Shown here: piece by piece, positions 1 through 5,289 of the stretch
Numbering within the stretch: the first letter of the stretch is position 1
Layout of the letters: every line of letters begins with the position of its first letter
Source of the DNA: an uncultured Collinsella sp.
Lineage (GTDB): Bacteria; Actinomycetota; Coriobacteriia; Coriobacteriales; Coriobacteriaceae
Reading direction: 5' to 3'
Assembly (NCBI GenBank): GCA_900548365.1
Contig: URKM01000066.1
Coordinates: 1 to 9,022 of the forward strand
DNA length: 9,022 nucleotides
Program-made: the position numbers and the translations under genes
The notes under the pieces: model-generated
Database searches by the model: none
What the model saw: the letters and a program-made list of their open reading frames with translations, nothing else
Told to the model about the DNA's origin: nothing

Positions 1-954
1 GGGCGCGGGCACGACGGCCGGGCGGCCAGGCGTGGATGCGGGCTCGGGCGCGGGCGCACCGGCGGACGCGCCGGGCATAGGTGCACCGGTTGCGGACGTA
101 CGGTTCGATACGAGGCGTTCGATCATGTCCGCCGCCTCGGCGACGTTCAGGCACGGCTCCTCGCCGCGAACGAGCCCGCGCGCCGCCAGGCTGTTGTAGA
201 CGCGCGCGACGCGCGGGCTGTCCACGCCGATGCGGCGCAGTTCGCCCGCATGGGCGAAGACCTCGCGCGGCGTGCCGTCCAGCGCGATGCGCCCCTCGTC
301 CATGACGACGATGCGTTCGCAGAACTCCGAGAGCAGCGCTACCATCTGCTCGATCACCACGACGGTGACGCCCGCCCGGCGGTTCACCTCGCGAAGGGTC
401 TCGAACACCATGCGCGAGCTCACGGGGTCGAGGGCGGCGGTGGGCTCGTCGAGCACGAGGACGCGCGGCTCCAGCGCGAGGATCGCCGCGATCGCGACCT
501 TCTGCTTCTGGCCGCCCGAAAGGGTGGCGATCTCGCGGTGGCGCAGGTCGGCGATGCCCGCCGCATCGAGCGCGCGCTGCATGCGTTCCTCGATGCGGTT
601 GTGGGCGACGCCGAAGTTTTCCAGGCCGAACAGCAACTCGTCCTCGACGACCGAGGCGACCATCTGCGCGTCGATGTCCTGCGCGACGCTGCCCACGACC
701 CGTGCGATGTTGGTGAGCGAAATCTCGCAGGTGTCGCGGCCGTCCACGTGCGCCGCTCCGTAGAAGGAGCCGCGGTAGTGATGCGGGATGGCACCGCAGA
801 GGGTTGCCGCGAGCGTGGATTTGCCAGCACCCGAGGGGCCGATGACGCCTACGAACTCGCCGGGGGCGATCGAGAGGTTCACGTCGCTAAGCGCCCGCTC
901 GCTCGCCTTGTCATATGAGAACGAGACGTCTGTGAGGGAGATGATCGGTTGCAT
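1..954 (-). CDS. ECF-type ABC transporter ATP-binding protein (EcfA-like), C-terminus cut by window edge
   Basis: This is an ATPase of an energy-coupling-factor (ECF) uptake transporter, acting on the cytoplasmic face of the membrane to power the neighbouring S component. The 318 residues visible hold a full ABC domain: aromatic A-loop Tyr14, Walker A GPSGAGKST (39-47), Q-loop Gln92, signature LSGGQ (145-149) and Walker B with DEP (164-171, catalytic Glu170). The switch position, normally His, reads VVVIEQM with Gln203, so this site may be catalytically weakened. After about residue 285 the chain becomes a Pro/Ala-rich linker that is still open at base 1. Fused double-ATPase ECF proteins exist, so a second ABC domain may follow, with an EcfT gene beyond it; both are inferred. 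The ATG at 952-954 has GAAAGG five bases upstream. It lies 45 bp behind the S-component gene, so the two probably form one operon under the Trp leader. The family call is firm; the substrate comes only from context. Confidence 0.9.
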   Translation of the reverse strand, partial: MQPIISLTDVSFSYDKASERALSDVNLSIAPGEFVGVIGPSGAGKSTLAATLCGAIPHHYRGSFYGAAHVDGRDTCEISLTNIARVVGSVAQDIDAQMVASVVEDELLFGLENFGVAHNRIEERMQRALDAAGIADLRHREIATLSGGQKQKVAIAAILALEPRVLVLDEPTAALDPVSSRMVFETLREVNRRAGVTVVVIEQMVALLSEFCERIVVMDEGRIALDGTPREVFAHAGELRRIGVDSPRVARVYNSLAARGLVRGEEPCLNVAEAADMIERLVSNRTSATGAPMPGASAGAPAPEPASTPGRPAVVPAP

Positions 955-999
955 GCGTGCCTTTCAAGGGGATCGGATGGGTCGGGGCGATCGCGTGGG

Positions 1000-1563
1000 T
1001 TACTCCTCGATCTTGAGCGCCTTCTTGATGGGCAGGTACAGCGCCTGGACGAGGATCGCGTTGAAGACGGCGGTGGCGAACACCACGGGCAGCATCGCGG
1101 CTGCGAGCTCGGCGGCGGCGCCGACCATGGCCATCTTGATGAGCATGAAGATCACGCCGGAGAGCAGTGTCGTGACGAAGGTGCCCAGAAGCGGGGTGAC
1201 CTTGGCGGTCGCGCCGCGCATGCCTGCGCGCACGATGAGCGCCATCACCATCGCGGAGATGCCCTCGGCCGCGAAATCGATGAAGGGGGAGGTGGTGGTG
1301 AGCTGGATGACGGCGGCCGAGATGAGGCCGATGACCAGCGCCTGGCCCACGTTGGGGCGAATGACCAGGATGGTGAGGCAGAACGCGGAGATGATGAACT
1401 CCGGGCTGATCATGCCGGCGGACATGGCGGAGATGGCCTTGCCCACGGTGAAGTTGAGGATGAAGCCCGCGGCGAGCAGGATGGCGAGCAGGACGAGGGA
1501 GCGGATGTCGAGGCCGGAGCGGTTGGCGGTGGCGACGGTGCGGGCCTGAGTGTTCTGGGACAT
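1000..1563 (-). CDS. ECF transporter S component, probable tryptophan (TrpP-like) importer subunit
   Basis: This is a 187-residue, very hydrophobic integral membrane protein with about six predicted helices (roughly residues 20-40, 44-66, 70-89, 96-115, 123-147 and 155-178). It ends in a short charged tail, KKALKIEE. Length and topology fit the substrate-binding S components of ECF vitamin and amino-acid importers, and it sits directly in front of an ECF-type ATPase gene. The substrate is inferred from the leader upstream, whose peptide has three consecutive Trp codons followed by an attenuator. That suggests tryptophan or a closely related compound, as for the Bacillus TrpP family; I see some resemblance in the helix 2-3 region but cannot align it. 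The ATG at 1561-1563 has AAAGGA about seven bases upstream. Queuosine-, biotin- or thiamin-type S components are alternatives the leader makes less likely. The S-component call is fairly sure; the tryptophan call is moderate. Confidence 0.82.
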   Translation of the reverse strand: MSQNTQARTVATANRSGLDIRSLVLLAILLAAGFILNFTVGKAISAMSAGMISPEFIISAFCLTILVIRPNVGQALVIGLISAAVIQLTTTSPFIDFAAEGISAMVMALIVRAGMRGATAKVTPLLGTFVTTLLSGVIFMLIKMAMVGAAAELAAAMLPVVFATAVFNAILVQALYLPIKKALKIEE

Positions 1564-1663
1564 GATGGGTTCCTTTCGGTTGGGCGCGCGGGGCGCGGAT
1601 GGGAGCGAGGGGCGGAGGCGCGTGATGCGAACGGTGCGGGTCGGGGCGCCGGGGGCGATGGGT

Positions 1664-1696
1664 AAAGAAAAAGGCCCCCGGTCAAACCGGAGGCCT
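1664..1696 (-). terminator. Intrinsic terminator of the Trp attenuator
   Basis: On the minus-strand transcript the arms AGGCCUCCGGU (1696-1686) and ACCGGGGGCCU (1682-1672) form an 11-bp stem with one G-U pair and a 3-nt loop. The tract UUUUUCUUU (1672-1664) follows. It starts 32 nt after the leader peptide stop codon and about 100 nt before the S-component ATG, which is attenuator geometry. The 5' arm is also the target of the antiterminator segment at 1723-1735. Confidence 0.93.
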
Positions 1697-1767
1697 AGGA
1701 TGCGCGTGAAGCTATGGCGCGATAGGACTCACCGTCGACCGACCGAAATCGCATCACGCCACCACCA
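1664..1767 (-). promoter_or_regulatory. Ribosome-mediated tryptophan transcription attenuator
   Basis: The element runs from the Trp codons to the terminator U-tract. Three competing pairings can be read in the RNA. (1) Stem 1:2 pairs UGGCGUGAUG (1761-1752, containing Trp codon 14) with UAUCGCGCCA (1724-1715), 10 bp with two G-U pairs. (2) The antiterminator pairs ACGGUGAGUCCUA (1735-1723) with UAGGCCUCCGGU (1697-1686), 10 pairs with two mismatches and one bulge. (3) The terminator is at 1664-1696. The antiterminator strand overlaps the leader stop codon (1729-1731). A ribosome that reaches the stop would mask it and let the terminator form. A ribosome stalled on the Trp codons would leave it free and allow read-through into the transporter genes. 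The logic is that of classical trp attenuation; the pairings were found by eye, without energy calculation. Confidence 0.85.
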
Positions 1768-1800
1768 GTTGTTCAGAGAGAGGGATACCGCGTTCTGCAT
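1729..1800 (-). CDS. Tryptophan leader peptide (attenuator), 23 aa
   Basis: This short gene encodes 23 residues with the core LSLNNWWWRD: three consecutive UGG codons at residues 12-14 (1767-1759). The ATG at 1798-1800 has a strong ribosome binding site AAGGAG (1814-1809) eight bases upstream, and the stop is TGA at 1729-1731. Its role is to sense charged tRNA-Trp by ribosome stalling; the peptide itself probably has no function. It lies about 48 nt after the predicted transcription start and 32 nt before the terminator stem. Three Trp in 23 residues, placed together just before an attenuator, is not plausible by chance. A longer in-frame opening reaches back to 1950 but would run through the promoter, so the short form is chosen. 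Confidence 0.92.
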   Translation of the reverse strand: MQNAVSLSLNNWWWRDAISVGRR

Positions 1801-1854
1801 GTTGGTGGCTCCTTTCGATCGTCGGGCAAGGCGAATTCCTTGCGTATGGTGGGA

Positions 1855-1882
1855 ACTATAGCATACGGCGAGACGCTTGCAA
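1855..1882 (-). promoter_or_regulatory. Promoter for the Trp leader and ECF transporter operon
   Basis: On the minus strand, -35 TTGCAA (1882-1877) and -10 TATAGT (1860-1855) are separated by 16 bp, with TGC directly before the -10, an extended -10 element. The expected start is near 1848, giving a leader of about 48 nt before the leader peptide ATG and about 285 nt before the S-component gene. No clear operator dyad was seen around it. Confidence 0.75.
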
Positions 1883-1943
1883 CCAGCGTTTGCCGCAGGT
1901 TGCGAACGTGTTTCGGGCGTTGCGCCGTCGCGGGCGGGCTGCT

Positions 1944-1959
1944 GGGGCACGAAGGCCCC
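1944..1959 (-). other. Small GC hairpin after the lipid kinase gene
   Basis: The minus-strand transcript has GGGGC and GCCCC arms around a CUUCGU loop, starting about 12 nt after the kinase stop codon. There is no U-tract, so it is at best a weak or Rho-assisted transcript end. It separates the kinase from the transporter promoter at 1855-1882. Confidence 0.3.
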
Positions 1960-1971
1960 CGCAGGCGGGCT

Positions 1972-2889
1972 CTAGCTGCTGAGGTTCGAGAACTCGTCCA
2001 CGATGAGGTCGAGGCAGGAGGGGACGGCGCGTGCGCGGAACTCGCCGGCGTTGCTGGGGATGAGCTCGCCGTCGAACTGCATCCCCAGGGAGGGCGTGCA
2101 GGTGATGCGCGCCTCGCGCGCCTGGAACAGCGTGAACTGGGGTCGTCCCAACCCGGTGCCCGCCTTGTCGAAGACCCCCGCCAGGAGGGTGGGGAGCAGC
2201 TCGACGGTCTTCGCGGGCTCGATGACGGCGATATCGATGAGGCCGTCGTTCATGCGGCATCCCGGGAACAGGTTGATCTCGTTTTGGATCACGGACGTGT
2301 TGCCCACCATGCAGCCGATGCCGTCGAGCTCGTGGACCTCGCCGTCGCATTCGACGGTGAAGTGCGCGACCTGCGGCGACGGCGTCGCCAGCGCCGAAAG
2401 CATGTAGGCGATTTCGCCCATCTCGCCCTTGGTGGCCTCCGCCTTCTGCATGATGGTGGCGTCGAACCCCGTACCCGCGATGATGATGAAGCCGTGGCTG
2501 CGCTCCACGCCCTCCTCGTCCACCCAGCTCATCTCGCCGATGTCCGCCTTGACGGTGCGGCCGGCGCGGCACGCCTTGGCGAGGGCCGCCGCCTCGGGCG
2601 CGTTGCCGATGTTGTTGAAGAAGAGGTTGGCGGTCCCGGAGGGGAACACGAGGATGGGGACGCCCGTGTCGCGCAGGTGGTTGAGCACGTTCGAGACGCT
2701 GCCGTCGCCGCCGGAGACCACGATGCGGTCGAAGCCGGCGGCATCCGAGACGGCATCCTCCGGCTCCATCGCGGTGCCGATGAAGCGCATCACGATCTCG
2801 TCTCCCGGGGCGGAGAGCGCATGGGCGAACGCGAAGATCTCGTCCGAGCGCGGGCCAGAGGCGGGGTTGTGGATGATGAGGAATCGCAT
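1972..2889 (-). CDS. Diacylglycerol kinase family lipid kinase (DAGK catalytic domain)
   Basis: This 305-residue cytosolic protein of the DagK/YegS/LCB5 kinase family would phosphorylate a lipid hydroxyl, such as diacylglycerol or another membrane lipid, using ATP. The N-terminus carries the NPASG motif (residues 8-12). The nucleotide-binding signature is GGDGS (60-64; Ser replaces the usual Thr), followed by PSGTANLF (83-90). Near the C-terminus DGE (273-275) matches the catalytic/metal acidic motif of the family. Length is normal for the family. The ATG at 2887-2889 has AGGAG five bases upstream, and the protein then begins directly with the beta-strand before the NP motif. The frame is open further upstream, but that extension is basic, low-complexity and lies in the divergent promoter gap. 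It is divergent from rnd. The exact lipid substrate cannot be told from sequence. Confidence 0.9.
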   Translation of the reverse strand: MRFLIIHNPASGPRSDEIFAFAHALSAPGDEIVMRFIGTAMEPEDAVSDAAGFDRIVVSGGDGSVSNVLNHLRDTGVPILVFPSGTANLFFNNIGNAPEAAALAKACRAGRTVKADIGEMSWVDEEGVERSHGFIIIAGTGFDATIMQKAEATKGEMGEIAYMLSALATPSPQVAHFTVECDGEVHELDGIGCMVGNTSVIQNEINLFPGCRMNDGLIDIAVIEPAKTVELLPTLLAGVFDKAGTGLGRPQFTLFQAREARITCTPSLGMQFDGELIPSNAGEFRARAVPSCLDLIVDEFSNLSS

Positions 2890-3212
2890 GCGTGCTCCTC
2901 TTCGTACGCGGGCGGCCATAGTGCTATTTAACCTTCCTACCCCTTTTGGGGGATTGCAACCCGAATCCGGGTGTTTCGAAGTTTCTTCATGAGCCCGCGC
3001 GCAGCGGCCCGGGCGGGCCGTGGGGCGAAGCGTGGCGCTTGCATGCGATTTGGATGCAAGCCGCCTATTCACGCTAGAATGAAATGAATTTGTGCATCGG
3101 CCGCCTTTTTGCGCGGGTTTGCCGGGTTCGTCCCGCAAGAATCCGCGGGGCTCGCCGCGCGGCGGCCCGCGGCTCTCGTCCATCTATTCGCCTCCGAGGA
3201 GTTTTATCACGC
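2890..3212. other. Divergent intergenic region between lipid kinase and rnd
   Basis: These 323 bp hold no convincing gene. They carry the ribosome binding sites of both flanking genes, a CCCC-TTTT-GGGG palindrome (2940-2951), an 8-bp dyad (3037-3061) and a TAGAAT -10-like box for rnd (3075-3080). For the leftward kinase gene, TTGCAA (2959-2954) and an A/T-rich TAAATA (2930-2925) are visible, but their 23-bp spacing is too long, so no promoter is called. Confidence 0.6.
3037..3061. repeat. Perfect 8-bp dyad upstream of rnd (possible operator)
   Basis: GCTTGCAT (3037-3044) and ATGCAAGC (3054-3061) are perfect inverted copies around a 9-bp spacer. The right arm overlaps a possible -35, TTGGAT (3050-3055), 19 bp before the TAGAAT at 3075-3080. 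No T-tract follows, so an operator is more likely than a terminator. The regulator is unknown. Confidence 0.5.
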
Positions 3213-4346
3213 ATGTACATCTCTACCAGCGATGACCTTTACGGGTTCTGCGCGCGGGCGCGCGCCTTCGACGCCGTCGCCGTGGACACCGAGTTCCTCC
3301 GCGAGCGCACCTACCATCCGCGGCTGTGCCTGGTGCAGGTGGCCACGCCCGAGGAGAGCGTCGTCGTCGACCCCATAGCCATCGCCGACCTCGGACCGCT
3401 GTGCGACCTGCTGGCCGACCCCGCCGTCGTCAAGGTGTTCCATGCGTGCTCGCAGGATATGGAAGTTCTCAACCACGCCCTCGGCGTGCTGCCGGCGCCC
3501 ATCTTCGACACGCAGGTCGCCGCCGCGTTCCTCGGCGAGCGCGTGCAGAGCTCCTACAACGGGATCGTCCATGCGTTCTGCGGCGTGACCCTGCCCAAGA
3601 GCGAGTCGCTCACCGATTGGTCCCGCCGTCCGCTCACGCCCGAGCAGCTCGAGTACGCCATCGACGACGTGCGCTATCTCATCAAGGCGTACGACGTGAT
3701 CCGGGAGCGTCTCGAGGAGCAGGGCCGCATGTCGTGGGTGCTCGACGAGCTGCGCCCGCTCATGGACCGCTCCCACTACGAGGTCGATCCGCGCACCGCG
3801 TTCAAGCGGGTGAAGCGCGTGAACTCGCTGACGCGCCGGCAGCTGGCCGTCGCCCGCGAGCTGGCGGCATGGCGCGAGCGCCGCGCGGAGGGCGCGGACA
3901 TCCCGCGCAAGTGGGTCATGTCCGACGAGGTGCTGCTCACGTTCGCGCGCCGCCCCGCCAAGACGGTCGACGAGCTCAAGCGCGTGCGCGGTACCGAGCA
4001 GCTCGGCGAGCCCGAGGTTCGCGCGCTCATGGCCGCGATGGAGCGCGGCGCGGCGTGTCCGGCGGAGAAGCTGCCGTTCCTGCCCCGTCCGCACAAGGCG
4101 CCCGCGCCCGAGCTCGAGAGCGTCATCGACCTCATGTACGCGCTCATCCGCCTGGTCGCGGAGCGTTCCGGCGTCGCGACCTCCATCATCGCCTCCCGCG
4201 ACGACCTGTTCGAATACGTGAGCCACCCCGAGCAGAGCCCCCTACGCGAGGGCTGGCGCTTCGAGTTGGTGGGCACGTTGATCGACGACCTGCTGCAGGG
4301 AAACATAGGCCTCACCGTGAAGGACCGCGCGCTGCAGATCCTCTAG
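3213..4346 (+). CDS. rnd: Ribonuclease D
   Basis: This 377-residue 3'-to-5' exoribonuclease of the DEDDy superfamily acts in tRNA 3'-end maturation and RNA turnover in the cytosol. The exonuclease domain has Exo I DTEF (Asp25, Glu27), Exo II HACSQD (Asp82) and Exo III with Tyr148 and Asp152 in YAIDD, so all catalytic residues are present. The segment around LPKSESLTDWSRRPL (127-141) is typical of RNase D. An HRDC domain spans roughly residues 200-290 and a second helical region covers the C-terminus. Length matches the family. The ATG at 3213 is preceded by GAGGAG (3196-3201) at a rather long 11 bases and gives the standard RNase D N-terminus; an in-frame ATG at 3084 would add 43 basic, low-complexity residues and is rejected. 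A possible -10 (TAGAAT, 3075-3080) lies in the gap, which would give a leader of about 125 nt. Confidence 0.94.
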   Translation: MYISTSDDLYGFCARARAFDAVAVDTEFLRERTYHPRLCLVQVATPEESVVVDPIAIADLGPLCDLLADPAVVKVFHACSQDMEVLNHALGVLPAPIFDTQVAAAFLGERVQSSYNGIVHAFCGVTLPKSESLTDWSRRPLTPEQLEYAIDDVRYLIKAYDVIRERLEEQGRMSWVLDELRPLMDRSHYEVDPRTAFKRVKRVNSLTRRQLAVARELAAWRERRAEGADIPRKWVMSDEVLLTFARRPAKTVDELKRVRGTEQLGEPEVRALMAAMERGAACPAEKLPFLPRPHKAPAPELESVIDLMYALIRLVAERSGVATSIIASRDDLFEYVSHPEQSPLREGWRFELVGTLIDDLLQGNIGLTVKDRALQIL

Positions 4347-4476
4347 ACGCACCGCGGGTTTCGCGGCGGGGATTTGGGTATAAGCGAAGGACTGGTTCGA
4401 CGCCCGGATGGTGTTCGGCGGCCATGCGCCCGCCGTCTCCGCCCGGCATAGGTTCGCTCGTCAAGGAGATGCTTGC

Positions 4477-5178
4477 ATGTTCTATCCGGGATATTACGGC
4501 TTTGGCTACGACCCCGCCTACTTCGCCCTCGTCCTCGTTTCCATGGTTCTGGGCTTCATCACCCAGGGCTACATCAATTCGACCTATAAGAAGTGGTCGC
4601 GCGTCCCATCGGACGGCGAGACCGGCGAGCAGGTGGCGCGCCGCATGCTCAACGCCAACGGCTGCGAGCGCGTGGGCATCCGCGGCGTCTCGGGCCACCT
4701 CACCGACCACTACGACCCCCGCGACAACAATCTCTACCTCTCGCGGGATAACTGCCAGGGCGGTTCGGTCGCCAGCATCGCCGTCGCCTGTCACGAGGCG
4801 GGCCACGCCGCCCAGCGCGAGCAGGGCTACTTCATGATGAAGGTCCGCCATGCCCTGGTGCCCGTCGTCAACTTCACCCAGAACGTGTGGATGCTCGTGT
4901 TTCTGCTGGGCGTGTTCATGAACGTTTCCGGCCTCACCACCGTCGCGGTCGCCCTATTCGGCTTCACGGTCATCTTCCATCTGGTGACGCTCCCCGTCGA
5001 GATCAACGCCAGCAGGCGCGCCGTCGCCTATATCGAGCAGTCGGGTATGAGCGACGCGAACGTGCGCGGCGCGCGCCAGGTCCTTACGGCGGCCGCCCTC
5101 ACGTACGTGGCCGCGGCCCTTACCTCGGTCCTCCAGCTGCTCTACATTCTTGGCCGCACGCGATCTGACGACGAATAA
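4477..5178 (+). CDS. YugP-like membrane zinc metallopeptidase
   Basis: This 233-residue membrane protein belongs to the YugP family of putative neutral zinc metallopeptidases. The N-terminus (MFYPGYYGFG) leads into a helix at about 14-34. A soluble stretch then carries the zinc motif HEAGHA (106-111: His106, Glu107, His110). Helices follow at about 130-151 and 154-172, then LPVEINASRRA (172-182), where Glu175 is the likely third zinc ligand, and a last helix at about 206-227. Length and order fit the family. Its substrate is not known; the membrane-embedded HExxH layout suggests a protease or chaperone-like role at the membrane. The ATG at 4477 has AAGGAG (4463-4468) eight bases upstream; an upstream in-frame ATG at 4408 lacks this. 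It follows rnd by 130 bp, in which a TATAAG box (4379-4384) could be a -10 but has no good -35. No terminator with a T-tract was seen between the two genes. Confidence 0.9.
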   Translation: MFYPGYYGFGYDPAYFALVLVSMVLGFITQGYINSTYKKWSRVPSDGETGEQVARRMLNANGCERVGIRGVSGHLTDHYDPRDNNLYLSRDNCQGGSVASIAVACHEAGHAAQREQGYFMMKVRHALVPVVNFTQNVWMLVFLLGVFMNVSGLTTVAVALFGFTVIFHLVTLPVEINASRRAVAYIEQSGMSDANVRGARQVLTAAALTYVAAALTSVLQLLYILGRTRSDDE

Positions 5179-5223
5179 CCGCTTGTTCGGCTATAGAACG
5201 GCGGCCTGCCGGGCTTTACAATG

Positions 5224-5275
5224 AAGCGTGTCTGCGCGACGTGCCACCATGGTGCGCAGCGGGCACGCTTTTGCT
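5224..5275 (+). terminator. Terminator-like hairpin in the xseA leader
   Basis: The outer stem AAGCGTG/CACGCTT (5224-5230 and 5264-5270) and the inner stem CTGCGC/GCGCAG (5232-5237 and 5254-5259) are joined by a small asymmetric internal loop. The outer stem runs into TTTTGCTT (5269-5276). It could end the rnd/peptidase transcript. It sits only about 8 nt before the xseA ribosome binding site, and a TACAAT box (5217-5222) lies just in front of it, so it may instead be part of the xseA leader. Confidence 0.55.
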
Positions 5276-5289
5276 TATGAGGAAGGAGG

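Noticed and set aside
81..918. Plus-strand open frames opposite the ECF ATPase
   Set aside because: The minus strand shows Walker A, signature and Walker B in order; the plus-strand products are Arg/Ala/Ser-rich with no motifs.
1729..1950. Longer 73-residue version of the leader peptide
   Set aside because: The extension would include the promoter at 1855-1882. The internal ATG at 1800 has a strong, well-spaced RBS, and a 23-residue Trp leader fits attenuators.
2940..2951. CCCC-TTTT-GGGG palindrome as a terminator
   Set aside because: The stem has only four pairs, no T-tract follows on either strand, and it lies in a divergent gap where no terminator is expected.
2887..3183. N-terminal extension of the lipid kinase to a start at 3183
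   Set aside because: The extra residues are basic and low-complexity, cross the divergent promoter region and precede the standard DAGK start, which has its own RBS.
3207..4226. Long open frame of 339 codons on the minus strand opposite rnd
   Set aside because: GC-rich coding DNA leaves antisense frames open. The product is His/Arg/Ala-rich without any recognisable motif, while the plus strand encodes a complete RNase D.
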